A DNA stretch of 64,000 nucleotides from Lacticaseibacillus thailandensis DSM 22698 = JCM 13996 (GCF_001312865.1 NZ_BBER01000001.1:496001-560000); one strand, 5' to 3'; counted from the stretch's first letter, positions 27,104 to 39,373 are shown. Numbers and translations: made by a program. The notes: generated from the sequence alone by a model not told the origin.

Positions 27104-30100
27104 TTATAGTGCCCGCGTGGTAAAGGTCTGCGCCTCTTTGACCCGCAAAATTGCGTCGGCGGTATCCAGTGCCGTCAGCAACGGGGTCCCGTGGAGTACT
27201 GCCGCCTCGCGGATACGAAAAGCATCGGCCGCCGCATCATGGTTCGTGCCCACGGTGTTGATCACCACCTGAATATCACCGCGAATGATGCGCGTCAAAA
27301 TGTCATCGTCACCCGCGCCAATTTTGGCCACCGCACTGACTGGTAGACCGTGGTCAGTCAGAAATTGGGCAGTCCCGGGCGTGGCTTGGAGGTAGTAGCC
27401 TAACGCGTGGAAGCGCTGCGCCAATCCCAAGGCCTCGGGTTTCTCCGCGTCCGCAATCGTAAACAGCACGGTCCCGTGATCGGGTACGTTAACCTTCGCC
27501 GCGGCAAAGGCCTTGTACAACGCCTTGTCGAGCGTGGTGTCGCTACCCATGACCTCACCAGTAGACTTCATCTCGGGACCCAACAAGCTATCGACGCCCG
27601 CGAGTTTGTTGAAGGAGAACACGGGGGCCTTCACGTGCACCAAGCCAGTCGTTGGCTGGAGGCCTGGCTGGAAACCCTGAGCACGGATGCTTTGGCCCAG
27701 AATTGCCAAGGTTGCCACCTGGGCCATGGGGATGCCCGTCACTTTACTCAAAAATGGTACCGTGCGGCTAGCCCGGGGGTTGACCTCAATGACGTCCACC
27801 TGCTCATCGTGGACAATAAATTGAATGTTCATCATCCCCACTGTGTGCAGACGTTGCGCTAATTCGGTCCCCCGCTGACAAATCTGGTCAATCACCGCCT
27901 GACTAAAATTCTGTGGCGGGTAAACCGCCATTGAGTCACCAGAGTGCACCCCGGCCCGTTCAATGTGTTCCATAATACCAGGGATCAGTACGTCCTGGCC
28001 GTCCGCGATGACGTCAATTTCGCACTCCTGCCCCGCCTGATAGTGGTCCACCAATACGGGGTGTTCATGGGAAACGCGCACCGCCGTCCGCATGTAGCGC
28101 TGCAGTTCCGCGTCGTTGTGGACGATTTCCATGGCGCGGCCGCCCAACACGTAGCTAGGCCGAATGAGGGCCGGATACCCAATTTTGTGGGCCACGGTTA
28201 AGGCCCCAGCCGTCGTAGTGGCTGTGGCGCCTGCTGGCTGCGGAATACCCAGTTCGCGGACGATTTGATCAAACTCGTCCCGGTCCTCCGCACGGTCGAG
28301 GTCCTGCACGCTGGTTCCGAGAATTTTCACGCCCGCCTGGGCCAACGGGGCCGCCAGGTTAATGGCCGTCTGCCCACCAAACTGCACGATAACCCCGACC
28401 GGTTGCTCCAGATCAATCACGTTCAGCACGTCTTCAACCGTCAACGGTTCAAAGTAGAGCTTATCGGCGGTCGAAAAATCCGTGGACACGTTTCCGGGTT
28501 GTTGTTCATGATGATGGCTTCATAACCGGCTTTTTGGATGGCGTGCACGGAATGCACGGTTGCGTAATCGAACTCCACCCCCTGGCCGATACGGATGGTC
28601 CGGACCCCAGCACCAAAACCGCGGGACGCCCATCCGGATGGCTTTCATTTTCATCCTCATATGTGGCGTAAAAATACGGCGTGGTGGAGGCAAATTCAGC
28701 CGCGCAAGTGTCGACCATCTTGTAGACTGGATGCAGCCCGGCTGCCAGGCGCTGTTGGCGAATCGCGTGGGCGGATTGATGCCATAGTTGCCCAATCTCC
28801 CAGTCGGTAAAGCCATTCCGCTTAGCCAGCCACAACGTGTCCTGATCACCAACGTGTTGCCGCAACGCCGTTTCAATTGCGATAATGTGGGCGACTTTGT
28901 CGACAAAAAATTCATCAATCCCGGTCAGTTCACTAACCTCGGCAATTGTGTAACCGCGGCGCAACGCCGTCGCTAGGTAGAACAACCGGTTGTCCCGCGC
29001 GTGAATCAATTGTTCACTCAGTTCATCCTCGCTCACGTTAGCCAGCGCTGGATCGTCCAGGTGGGGCAGGCCAATTTCAAGCGACCGGACCGCTTTGAGG
29101 AGCGATTCTTCAAAGTTGCGCCCGATGGCCATGACCTCCCCCGTGGCCTTCATTTGCGTGCCTAAGTGACGATCGGCCTGCTTAAATTTATCGAACGGCC
29201 AGCGCGGAATCTTGGTGACCACGTAGTCCAGCGCCGGCTCAAATTCCGCATAAGTAGTCTTAGTGACCGGATTTTTGATTTCATCCAGGTTCAACCCCAC
29301 GGCAATTTTGGCCGCAATTTTAGCAATTGGGTACCCCGTCGCCTTCGACGCTAACGCTGACGACCGGGATACCCGGGGGTTAACTTCAATAATGAAGTAG
29401 TGCTCGCTGTGGGGATCTAACGCCAGTTGCACGTTACAGCCACCCTCGATATGTAGGGCCTGAATGATGCGCAACGAGGCGTCCCGCAGCATTTGGTTCT
29501 CCCGGTCCGAGAGCGTTTGCACGGGGGCCGTGACGATTGAATCGCCCGTATGAATACCCACCGGGTCGATGTTCTCCATGTTGCAAACCACCAGCGCGTT
29601 ACCTGCATGATCCCGCATCACTTCATATTCGATTTCTTTGTAACCCGCAATGCTTTTTTTCAATCAGCGCCTGGGTAATGGGCGACAACTTGAGGGCATT
29701 AGCACAAATCTCGGTCAGTTCAGTGGAGTTGGCACACATGCCCCCACCAGTACCGCCCATTGTAAATGCGGGCCGCACGATGACCGGATAACCAATTTGT
29801 TGGGCAAAGTCCAGGGCCGATTGCACTGTGGAGACCGTTTGCGAAGCCGGAACCGGTTCCCCCAGTTTCTGCATCAATTCTTTGAACTGCTCCCGGTCCT
29901 CGGCCTGGTCAATGGCCGTCAGCTTGGTGCCTAACAACTCGATATGCAACTCATCAAGAATTCCGGACTGGTTCAATTCCATCGCCATGTTGAGTCCCTG
30001 TTGGCCCCCTAACGTCGGCAGGATGGCTTCAGGGCGCTCCTTGCGCAAAATCTGGCTGACGAACTCAAGCGTAATGGGTTCAATGTAAACGTGATCCGCC

Positions 30101-30279
30101 ACTTCTTTGTCAGTCATGATGGTGGCGGGATTGGAGTTTACGAGCACCGTTTCGTAGCCTTCTTCGCGCAACGACAGGCACGCCTGTGTCCCCGAATAGT
30201 CAAACTCTGCGGCCTGGCCGATAATGATGGGACCCGACCCAATAACCATAATTTTATGAATATCTGTGCGTTTGGGCAT
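27104..30279 (-). CDS. carB: Carbamoyl-phosphate synthase large chain, three frame breaks
   Basis: Makes carbamoyl phosphate from glutamine-derived ammonia, bicarbonate and 2 ATP for pyrimidine (and arginine) synthesis. [20 protein letters not shown] opens the first ATP-grasp half ([47 protein letters not shown] region). The second half shows [22 protein letters not shown] and [20 protein letters not shown]; the allosteric MGS-like domain ends LRVKEAQTF. Breaks: run 29654-29660 (7, expected 6, restoring [11 protein letters not shown]), a lost C near 28600 and a lost C near 28495. Corrected length is 1058 residues, exactly typical. Last gene of the pyr operon, 63 bases after carA. Confidence 0.95.
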
Positions 30280-30342
30280 GTGAACCTCCTATGTGCAGAT
30301 TAATTTATTACTGACCAACCGCGATGGTGGCCACGACCTAAC

Positions 30343-31430
30343 TCACGCTGGCTGATCCGCACCGTGGATGCTGCTTTCAATCATCGCGGCAAACTCATCA
30401 AAGCACCCCACCGCATCGTGCGGGCCGGGGGTCGCGTCAGGATGGAATTGGACGGAAAACGCCGGCAGATTCCGGTGACGCAACCCTTCGACCGTTCCGT
30501 CATTGATCTCCACGTAGGTTTGGATCAGCTGGGTACTGGCTAACGAGTCAGCGGCCACCGCGTACCCATGATTCTGGGCGGTAAAGAAGGTCTGCCCCGT
30601 AGCTACTTCACGAACAGGATGGTTAAACCCGCGGTGCCCAAACCGGAGCTTTTCTGTCCGGGCCCCATTAGCCAAGCAAAAAGTTGGTGCCCCAAACAAA
30701 TGCCCATTAGCGGAATACGTGCCATTTCAACGGCCTGAATCATCGGTAAAGCGTACCCGACATCTTCTGGGTCACCGGGGCCGTTAGATAGCAGTACCCC
30801 ATCGGGATGCAACGCCAAAATAGTGGCCGCGGTCGTAGTCGGCGGAACCACCGTTACTTGGAAATGCCGGGCCGCTAATTCCCGTAAGATGCTGTCCTTG
30901 AACCCAAAGTCGACGACGACCACGCGCCGTCCCGTGTTGGGACTGGTGTACGCCTGCTTAATGGCCACTTGCTGCACCTGGTCGTGCGGCAACGCCAGTT
31001 GTTGCACCTGTGCGACGGTATCGGCAGTAACCGTATCCGTCAGCAGCCCCTTCATGGTGCCCTCCTCCCGGATAATACGGGTCAACCGCCGCGTATCGAT
31101 GCCAGCCAGCCCGGGGATGTCATGCTGCCGCAAAAACTCGGGTAAACTTTGCTCGTTGTGCCAATGACTCGGGTGCCGGGCCACCTCACGGACGATCACC
31201 CCCTGACAACTGGGCGCTAACGACTCGCTGGTTGCCACGTTCATGCCGTAATTGCCAATGAGCGGATAGGTAAAGGTGATAATTTGACCGGCATAGGATG
31301 GGTCGGTAATGGTCTCCTGGTAGCCGGTCATCCCCGTGTTGAACACGACCTCACCGGCTTTGCTAGTTGCGGCCCCAAAGGCCTCACCGGTAAACACCGT
31401 GCCATCCGCCAAAACTAGGTAACGCTTCAT
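30343..31430 (-). CDS. carA: Carbamoyl-phosphate synthase small chain, one frame break
   Basis: Glutamine amidotransferase subunit that supplies ammonia to Car[21 protein letters not shown] opens the CPSase_sm domain. The class-I GATase domain shows [28 protein letters not shown] and the nucleophile Cys in [10 protein letters not shown], with the catalytic His in [15 protein letters not shown]. The run of five T at the frame break near 30685 needs six to continue [14 protein letters not shown]. Corrected length 362 residues. It overlaps pyrC by 4 bases (ATGA). Confidence 0.94.
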
Positions 31431-32724
31431 GCCTGGACCCCCTCACGTGCATAAACCAGCTTGCCCGCCACGATGGTGGCCACCGTAGCACCGTAGACCG
31501 TCCAGCCCAAGAATGGGGAATTGTGTCCGCGGGAATAAAAGTCCGCCGCCTTCACCGTGTACGGGTGCTCAACATCAAAGACGCTCAGGTCCGCCGCCGC
31601 TCCTGGCACCAACTGGCCCACGGGCAACCCGAAGGCCGCGGCCGGCGCACTACTCATCCACCGAACTAACTGGGTCAGGGTAAACGGTGCGTCCTGCCCC
31701 CGCACTAGGCGGGTGTACAGTGTGCTAAACGCCGTTTCGGAACCCACAATGCCGTTCGGTGCGCGCAACAAGCCCTGCGCCTTCTCCGCCGCCGTGTGGG
31801 GGGCGTGGTCCGTAGCGATACAGTCGATGGTGCCGTCCAGTAACCCCGCAATCAGGGCCTGCTGATCACGCATGGTCCGTAACGGTGGGTTCATCTTGTA
31901 GTTCACGGCATCCGGACCATCCGGGATGTCGTTGTCGGTCAATAGCAAGTGGTGGGGCGTAACTTCTGCCGTGACGTTGACCCCTGCGGCTTTGGCACGG
32001 CGAATCAAGTCGACCCCCGTCGCCGTCAACACGTGACAAACGTGGTAATGTACCCCAGTGGCCTGAGCTAATGCCAAATCCCGTGCCAGCTGCGCCGTTT
32101 CGACCACGTGGTACACGCCGGGTACGCCCAGGGCTTGGGCACGAGGACCAGCATTGAGCACGCCGCCATTCTTCAGGCCGTCATCCTCCACGTGGGCGGC
32201 CAGCGGCAATCCCGCCTTGGCGGCTCCGCGCATCGCCGCGTACATGGTGGCCGCATCCTGAATGCCGCTACCGTCATTGGACACGGCGAAAGCGCCTGCC
32301 TGGGCAACCGCGTCAAAGTCGACGAGCTGACCGGCTGCGCGGTTGCGCGTAATGCTGGCGTACTGGTACACGCGAACGTGACCTTCACGACAATTCCGCC
32401 CCCGTAAAGCCGCAACGCTATCAGCATCGTCGGGTACTGGTGTGACGTTGGGCATTGCACCCACCGTGGTGAAGCCCCCGTGGGCAGCAGCATGGTGCCA
32501 GTGCCGATGGTTTCCTTAGCCGTTGCGCCCGGATCACGCAGGTGTACGTGGAGGTCAACGAGGCCTGGCGTGACGACTTTGCCCGTACATTCAAGCACCC
32601 GATCCTCAGTACCGACGGGTAGGTGGACCCCCATAGCGCTGATTCGCCCGTCCGCTACCCGGATGTCCATGGTCACCAGCCGTTTACCCAGCACCACGCG
32701 ACCGTTTTGTAATATGTAACTCAT
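31427..32724 (-). CDS. pyrC: Dihydroorotase, one frame break
   Basis: Zinc amidohydrolase of the third pyrimidine step: carbamoyl aspartate to dihydroorotate. Metal-site motif [16 protein letters not shown], then [15 protein letters not shown] after restoring a G lost near 32487. [29 protein letters not shown] and [10 protein letters not shown] carry the other ligands; the tail is [14 protein letters not shown]. Corrected length 432 residues. ATGA overlaps link it to pyrB upstream and carA downstream, so the operon is translationally coupled. Confidence 0.93.
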
Positions 32725-33648
32725 GCCTCAAGACCTCCCAAATGGTTTGCCCGCAACACCGCTTCAATCATCGCCATCCGCATAAACACACCGTTCTGCA
32801 TTTGCTGCACGTAGCGTGATTGTGGTCCTTCGACCAATTCACTAGCAAGTTCCACGTCCCGGTTAACTGGCCCCGGGTGCATGATGATGGCGTGCGGCTG
32901 CATTAGCTGGGCTCGACTTAGCGTCAAGCCGTAGTGCTCGTGGTAGGCCGCGCCACTTAAATCGTTGGTATCATGACGCTCCCGCTGAATGCGTAACAAC
33001 ATCACCACGTCGACGGTGGGCAGGATGCTATCGAGGTCCACCCAGGTGCCAAGGCGGTCAAACTGGTGGTCATACCACTCGGCGGGACCAGCAAAGAAGA
33101 CCTGGGCGCCTAACCGCTGCAGAATTTCCGCATTCGACCGGGCGACCCGTGAATGGGCAATGTCACCGCAAATGACGACCCGCAAGCCATCAAAGTAACC
33201 AAATTCTTCGCTAATGGTCATGAGGTCCAGCATGCTTTGTGACGGGTGCTCACCCGACCCGTCACCCGCGTTGATCAACGCTAGGTCCAGGTCACCAGCC
33301 GCTAGCAACGGCGCATAATACTGGTCTTCCGGGTGCCGAATGACCGCCAGGTTGACGCCCAGGGCCGCCATCGTGAGCAACGTGTCATGAAGCGATTCAC
33401 CTTTGCTGACGGAACTAGCCGCCGGGTTAAACGCCAGCTGGGTCAAGCCCAACTTAGTCTCAGCCATTTCGAAGCTGGTATGGGTGCGCGTGCTATGTTC
33501 AAAAAAAAGCATTGACCACGTACACGGGCTGCGTTAAATGCAGTTGTGCGCCCGCCTTGTATGCTTCGGCACGGGCAATCAGCGCGTGCACCTCGTCAGG
33601 CGTGACGTCCACCATACTGGTAAAATCGCGCTGTTGTGTCATCATCAT
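32721..33648 (-). CDS. pyrB: Aspartate carbamoyltransferase catalytic subunit, one frame break
   Basis: Second pyrimidine step: carbamoyl phosphate + aspartate to carbamoyl aspartate. The carbamoyl-phosphate motif [13 protein letters not shown] is interrupted by the A8 run at 33501-33508 (7 expected). Others: [62 protein letters not shown] and [15 protein letters not shown]. Corrected length 308 residues. ATG 33648 (MMMTQQRDF) is chosen because AGGAGG lies 7 bases upstream. Preceded by a PyrR attenuator. Confidence 0.94.
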
Positions 33649-33893
33649 ATGCTTACCTCCTGTGGGTAGTGGTGGTTGGTGGAACTGAAAGGAGTTGTGG
33701 GGCCAAACCGGACCGTAATGCAACTGTGGCGTACCGCGGTGGTATCCCGCACAGGCGCTACTCGCCGGTATGAGGCTGAGCTGCACCCCGCAGAAAGTGG
33801 CCATATAATGTTTTCTAACTAAAGGCCCAAACGCAGCCTTTCAACCAGTACACCGGGCGCTATCGCTTCCTAAACGGATTGCCACGCCCGCCA

Positions 33894-33983
33894 CAAAAAA
33901 AAGAGCCCACTCCTTCCAGAGTGCGCCCATGCAGTCAGGCCGTACCAACGGCCACCACCACAATTCTGGCTCTCTCTGGAGTC
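33894..33983 (-). promoter_or_regulatory. PyrR-dependent attenuator upstream of pyrB
   Basis: On the minus strand the RNA first shows GACTCCAGAGAGAGCC (33968-33983), the PyrR-binding loop type. A terminator follows, GCGCACTC-TGGAAG-GAGTGGGC with one mismatch, then T8 (33894-33926). UMP-bound PyrR would stabilise the anti-antiterminator and stop transcription before pyrB. Confidence 0.75.
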
Positions 33984-34003
33984 AATTAAATTGTCTGGAT
34001 CAA

Positions 34004-34540
34004 CTATATTTGTTCAATTGTAATGCCGTCGTGGTCGTCCACCTCTGTGACCGCCACGGCAATTTGTTCCTTGGTTGAGGTGGGTACGTTCTTGCCCACG
34101 ATGTCAGCGCGAATCGGTAACTCCCGGTGCCCACGGTCAACCAGTACCGCCAGCATGATGCGTTGCGGCCGCCCGTGGGCAACCAGAGCATCCATCGCGG
34201 CCCGAGCCGTCCGCCCAGTAAACAACACATCGTCAATCAGGACGACGGTTTTATCATCGATATCAACCGGCAAGTCAGCACCATGCACCGTAGCCTGCTC
34301 GCGGTGGCCAATTGCGTGATGGTCATCGCGGTACAACGTAATGTCCAGGGTGCCTACGGGAACGTCCTCACCCTCTAGTTGCTTGATTCGTGCCGCAATC
34401 CGTTGGGCTAAATAAATGCCCCGCGTCTTAATGCCCACAAGCACGGTGTCCTGCAACCCCTTGTTCTTCTCGATAATTTCGTAAGTCATCCGCGTCAAGA
34501 CCCGCTGCATCCCCAGCGCATCGACTAGCTGCTTTGCCAT
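34004..34540 (-). CDS. pyrR: Pyrimidine operon attenuation protein/uracil phosphoribosyltransferase PyrR
   Basis: RNA-binding regulator that senses UMP/UTP and PRPP and controls attenuation of pyr mRNA; also a weak UPRTase. 178 residues, intact: [41 protein letters not shown] and the PRPP loop [20 protein letters not shown], ending ITIEQI. It is the first gene of pyrRBC-carAB and is itself preceded by an attenuator. Confidence 0.96.
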   Translation of the reverse strand: MAKQLVDALGMQRVLTRMTYEIIEKNKGLQDTVLVGIKTRGIYLAQRIAARIKQLEGEDVPVGTLDITLYRDDHHAIGHREQATVHGADLPVDIDDKTVVLIDDVLFTGRTARAAMDALVAHGRPQRIMLAVLVDRGHRELPIRADIVGKNVPTSTKEQIAVAVTEVDDHDGITIEQI

Positions 34541-34566
34541 GTCTGCCTCCTTTAGTTCACCCGGTC

Positions 34567-34660
34567 AAAAAAAATGCCCACCACCGCGAGGGTGATAGGC
34601 ATTCTGCGCCTGACCAAAGACTGCCAGCGCCGACTCCTTTTCAGCCTCGCGGGACTGATT
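34567..34660 (-). promoter_or_regulatory. PyrR-dependent attenuator upstream of pyrR
   Basis: Minus-strand leader with the PyrR-binding consensus CAGTCCCGCGAGGCTG (34642-34657). A terminator stem ATGCC...GGCAT with CTCGC loop follows, then T8 (34567-34603). Confidence 0.85.
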
Positions 34661-34686
34661 TTAAAGGACCTGTTCTGATTGGTTAC

Positions 34687-34715
34687 AGGATAGCGGTTTT
34701 AACCGGGAATTGCAA
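34687..34715 (-). promoter_or_regulatory. pyr operon promoter
   Basis: -35 TTGCAA (34710-34715), 17-base spacer, -10 TATCCT (34687-34692) on the minus strand, about 30 bases ahead of the PyrR-binding loop. Confidence 0.65.
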
Positions 34716-34783
34716 GCTCATACTGGGGATGAAATTTGGCGACCACGTTTGCATCTCGCTGCCACCACTGCCGACCAGAGAGC

Positions 34784-36620
34784 TTATTTCCCGCGCGTAT
34801 TCTCGTCCTTCACCTTCAACAGTGACATGAACGCTTCCTGGGGCACATCCACGGAACCAACGGCCTTCATACGCTTCTTACCCCGCTTCTGCTTTTCCAA
34901 CAACTTGGCCCGCCGGTCGGGATCCCCCGTGTGGATCCGCGCCGTCACGTCCTTGCGGTACGCCTTCACCGTCGACCGCGCAATGACTTTGGTACCAATG
35001 CGGCCTGAATGGGTACGTCAAACAGTTGCCGCGGAATGGTTTCCTTGAGCTGTGACACCACGCCGCGGCCGCGTTCGTAAGCAAAGTCACGGTGGACAAT
35101 CGTGCTCAGCGCGTCAACTGGGTCGCCGTTCAACAGGATATCCATCTTGACCAGGTCGCTCGCCCGGTAGCCAATCACGTCGTAGTCCAGGCTGGCGTAG
35201 CCCTTGGTACTACTCTTGAGGTCGTCAAAAAAAATCGTAGATGATTTCTGACAACGGCATGTGGTAAATAATGTTCACGCGGTACTTATCCAGGTAGTCC
35301 ATCGTGACAAATTCGCCCCGCTTACGCTGACATAGCTCCATCACGGGTCCGACGTAGTCATTTGGTACCATGATCTCAGCCTTCACGTATGGTTCCTGAA
35401 TTTCTTTGATCTCGCTGGCATCGGGCATTGCCGCCGGGTTGTCGATCGTTTCCTCACTACCATCCGTTTTGACGATGTGGTAGTCCACGGACGGTGCCGT
35501 CATGATGAGGTCGAGGTTAAACTCCCGCTCCAGTCGTTCTTGCACCACGTCCATGTGCAGAAGCCCTAGGAAGCCCACCCGGAAACCAAAGCCGAGGGCC
35601 TGACTGTTTTCGGGTTCAAATTCCAGCGACGCGTCGTTCAACTGCAACTTCTCCAAGGCATCCCGTAAATCACCAAACTTGGCGTTATCAACCGGGAACA
35701 CCCCGGAATAAACCATCGGCTGAATCTGGCGGTAGCCTTCAACGGCTCCGCCGCCGGGTTATCCGCTGAGGTCACGGTGTCACCCACCGCGTGTCCTGAA
35801 TGGTCTTGATGGCCGCGGTAATGTACCCAACATCCCCCGCCATCAGGGCGTCACGCTTCACCGCTTTAGGCGACATGACACCGACTTCGGTTACTTCGAA
35901 AGTTTTGCCATTACTCATTAACTGAATATGGTCCCCGACTTTAACCGACCCGTCGTGTACCCGGACGTTCAGTACCACACCCCGGTATGCATCATAGACC
36001 GAGTCAAAAATCAAAGCCTTCAACGGTGCGGCGACGTCCCCGCTCGGCGCTGGGATGTCCGTCACGATGTGTTCCAGAATGTTCTCCACACCTAAACCGG
36101 TCTTAGCGCTGGCCAACAGCGCGTCGTCACCGTCCAGGCCGATCATGTCCTCAAGTTCTTGACGTACCATGTCCGGTTGTGCACTCGGCAGGTCGACCTT
36201 GTTGATAATAGGCACGATTTCCAAATCATCGTCCAACGCTAAGTAAGTGTTAGCCAACGTTTGGGCCTGCACACCCTGCGAGGCATCCACCAGCAGGAGT
36301 GCCCCCTCACAGGCCGCTAGGCTCCGGCTGACTTCATACGTGAAGTCCACGTGCCCCGGTGTGTCGATCAGGTGGAAAATGAAGTCCTCACCATTCTTGG
36401 CGTGGTAGGTCAGCTCCACGGCGTTCAGCTTGATGGTAATCCCGCGTTCACGCTCCAACGGCATGTCATCCAGCACCTGCGCCTGCATATCCCGTTCCGA
36501 AACCGTATCGGTCATTTCCAGAATGCGGTCCGCCAGCGTGCTCTTGCCGTGATCAATGTGGGCAATGATGGAAAAGTTGCGGATGTGCTTTTGCCGCTCG
36601 CGCATTTCGTCGATATTCAT
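34784..36620 (-). CDS. lepA: Elongation factor 4 (back-translocating GTPase LepA), four frame breaks
   Basis: Ribosomal GTPase acting on stalled or mistranslocated ribosomes. [20 protein letters not shown] leads to HIDHGKST (G1), then [16 protein letters not shown] (G3) and INKVDLPSA (G4). LepA-specific C-terminal parts follow: [37 protein letters not shown] and [20 protein letters not shown]. Breaks: single bases lost near 35785, 35745 and 34990, and the A8 run at 35227-35234 (7 expected). Corrected length is 612 residues, typical. It lies upstream of the pyr unit and downstream of alsSD. Confidence 0.93.
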
Positions 36621-36879
36621 ATATTCGTTCCCGCTTTCTGTTCTAGTGCATCACTGTAGACCATTATAACAAAGTTATGTGGTAGCGTGGGGGCCCAGCA
36701 CGGAGCCCCCTACTACGTTTAATGGTGTTGCCGGGGTACCTCACCCAGCATGCCACCAAATGCACCCACCACCGTTGGGTAATAACTCTCGCCGGCGGAT
36801 GAAAATGGTGTCAGTTAAGCAACCTTGTCCTTGGTTTTAAGGTACTAGAACCTTGCTCAAGCGCAACGCTAACAACCAA

Positions 36880-36920
36880 AACGCGCGGTGCCAACCCACT
36901 GAGAGGTGGCACCGCGCGTT
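36880..36920 (-). terminator. Terminator after alsD
   Basis: 14-bp stem AACGCGCGGTGCCA / TGGCACCGCGCGTT with 13-base loop, about 10 bases after the alsD stop. The rest of 36621-36929 shows no gene. Confidence 0.8.
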
Positions 36921-36929
36921 AACATCATT

Positions 36930-37649
36930 TTAGTGTTCCGCCTGGTTAATATCCCGCAAAACTTGCGCCGTATCGAATTGTTCCTGCCGGAAACTGGCAT
37001 CGGTGGTCGGCAAGTGCAACTGAAAGTCGCTGAACTCCTGGATAAACAGGGTGGCGTTACCCACCTGGGCATCCAGCACGTGACCACCAAACTGCCGGTC
37101 CGCGCTCAAAAAGTGCAGGTGAAACCCGGGTGACGTAGCGCCACCATACAATGCCGGTGAGTAGTAACCGGACAGCGTCCCCTCCACGTGTTCAGCATTA
37201 AAGATTGACTGGGTCGCGGCCGTGGCAGCCAACGTGGCAAAAGGCGGGGTCGTACGGCCGCGTACCGCGCGTGTTTGCACGTGGGCAAAGGTGCCGACTA
37301 GCCGCACAGCGTAAAAGATATTTTGTGTCCCCACGGCGGCTGCGATCTGGTCGCACAGCGCCGCGTAGTCCAGACCCGTGAGTGTGGCCACCTGGTGGTC
37401 ATCCTGAAAGTGAACGTTAGCAAACGGCACCCGTTCGTCAGCGTCCACCTCACGGACGGCGCCATCCGCATTCACTTGGTACACGTGCCCGGCCCGCATG
37501 ATGAGTTCACCATTGAGGCCGGTCAACGTGCCAATGCCCGTGTCGCCGTGGTGCATCAGCTCCCCCACCGTTTGAGTGCCCGCCAATAAGCCGGGGACCA
37601 GGAGGGCCAGCGTGCCGTGTTGGTAAAGCGTCTGGGTATCATGAGTCAA
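36930..37649 (-). CDS. alsD: Alpha-acetolactate decarboxylase
   Basis: Converts alpha-acetolactate to acetoin; zinc enzyme. 239 residues from TTG 37649 (MTHDTQTLYQHG), chosen because AAAGGGAG lies upstream of it and the longer frame would start inside that site. Family marks: GDTGIGTLTGLNGELIM, AGHVYQVN, RVPFANVHF, YAVRLVGTFAHVQTRAV and the zinc-binding FHLHFLSADRQFGGHVLD (two His of HxH plus a third). Forms a two-gene unit with alsS, 40 bases upstream, with a terminator behind it. Confidence 0.93.
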   Translation of the reverse strand: MTHDTQTLYQHGTLALLVPGLLAGTQTVGELMHHGDTGIGTLTGLNGELIMRAGHVYQVNADGAVREVDADERVPFANVHFQDDHQVATLTGLDYAALCDQIAAAVGTQNIFYAVRLVGTFAHVQTRAVRGRTTPPFATLAATAATQSIFNAEHVEGTLSGYYSPALYGGATSPGFHLHFLSADRQFGGHVLDAQVGNATLFIQEFSDFQLHLPTTDASFRQEQFDTAQVLRDINQAEH

Positions 37650-37689
37650 AATTACACACTCCCTTTGGGTAAAGTTCAACGTATCAGTC

Positions 37690-39373
37690 TTAGTATAGCT
37701 GATCCTTCAGAATGCTTTGCCCCAGTTCTTCACTGTCGCTATAATCAACTGGAATATCCACGACTACAGGCCCATCACTGGCAAAGGCTTCATCCAGCAC
37801 GCACCCGAGGTCAGCTGGCCGTTCCACCCGGAGGCCCTTGGCACCAAAGCTTTCGGCATACTTTACAAAGTCCACCGGCCCAAAGTTGACGCCGGCAGCT
37901 TGCCCGTACTTCATTTCTTCCTGGAATTTGACCATGTCGTAATGGCCGTCATTCCAGATGATGTGTACCAGGTTGGAGTGCAACCGGACCGCTGTCTCCA
38001 GCTCCTGACCGGAAAACAGGAAACCACCATCACCCGACACCGAAACGACCTTGTGGTCCGGTCGTAGCAGGCTCGCCGCAATGCCCCACGCAAGGCCACA
38101 CCCAGCGTCTGCATCCCGTTACTGAAGAGCAGGTGCCGCGGCTGATAACTCCGGAAGTGCCGCGCCATCCAAATATAGTGAGTCCCGACATCGACCGTCA
38201 CGGTCATATCGTCGTCCACCCGCTCCTGCAAGGCCCGAATGATGCTCAATGGGTGCACGAGCGTCGCATCCGGTGCCTGTGCCGGTGGTTCATCGCGCTG
38301 CTGGATGCGCTGTTGTTCATAGTCGAGGAATCGCTTGGCGCCCGGCACTACGTGGTAGCCACGCATCAACGGTATCAGCAAGTCTAGCGTCTGCGCAATG
38401 TCGCCGATCAGCTCCGTTTCGGGCTGGAAGTGGGTATCGATTTCGGACGGCAACGAGTCAATGTTTACGATACGCGCGTCCGCGGCGGCATTCCAGTTAC
38501 GGGGTTCATACTCAATTGGGTCGTAACCAATCGTGACGACCAGGTCACTTTGCTGCAACAGCTCGTCACCAGGTTGGTTGCGGAACAAACCCACCCGACC
38601 AAAGAAATTGTCGATTTGTTCGTGACTAATGATTCCGGCGCTTGGAACGTCTCAACCACTGGCAATTCGCTCACGGCCAGCAGGTCGCGAATGGCCCGTG
38701 TCACGTCAGCTGATGAGGCACGCATGCCCACCAACAGCACCGGCAATTCAGCCTCCTTGATGGCGCGAGCAAGCGTCGTCATCTCACTCAGCGAGGCGGG
38801 CCCCAACTTAGGCGCCGCCAAGCGTTTGATTGGTGCCGTCTTCACCGGACTGTCAGTGACATCCTGGGGCACCGACACAAAGCTGGCTCCCTGCTTGCCG
38901 GATGCCGCCGCGCGGTAAGCATTCGCAATCGTCTCACTAGTGTTTTCAGGGTCTTGAACCTCCACGGAGTACTTGGTGATGGGCTCAAAGACGGGCGCGT
39001 TGCGCATACTTTGGTGTGTCAAGCGTTGTAGGTCGCCCCGCTGCACCTGACCCGAAATAGCTAACACGGGGTCTCCTTCGGCCGTGGCGGTAACCAAACC
39101 CGTCGCCAGGTTGGACGCGCCGGGGCCGGAAGTGGTCAGCACCACGCCGGGCTTGCCGGTGATGCGCCCAATGGCGGCGGCCATAAAGGCGGCGTTCTGC
39201 TCATGGCGCGCAACGATTAATTTAGGTGCTTGGGGGTTTACGGGGTGCTCTAACCGCTCAAACACCCGGTCAATCTTCGCGCCAGGGATACCAAAAACGT
39301 ACTTGACGTCATGGTTCACCAAGCTATCAACAATCATATCCGCGCCGTAACGGGGCTGCTTTTCTTCTGTCAT
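37690..39373 (-). CDS. alsS: Catabolic acetolactate synthase, two frame breaks
   Basis: ThDP enzyme condensing two pyruvates to acetolactate for acetoin formation and acid relief. [20 protein letters not shown] leads to the ThDP site [20 protein letters not shown] and [15 protein letters not shown]; the C-terminal ThDP motif is [20 protein letters not shown] with WNDGHYDMV. No regulatory subunit is adjacent, in line with the catabolic type. A base is missing near 38641 (restoring [19 protein letters not shown]) and another near 38093 ([11 protein letters not shown]). Corrected length is 561 residues, normal. Confidence 0.93.
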
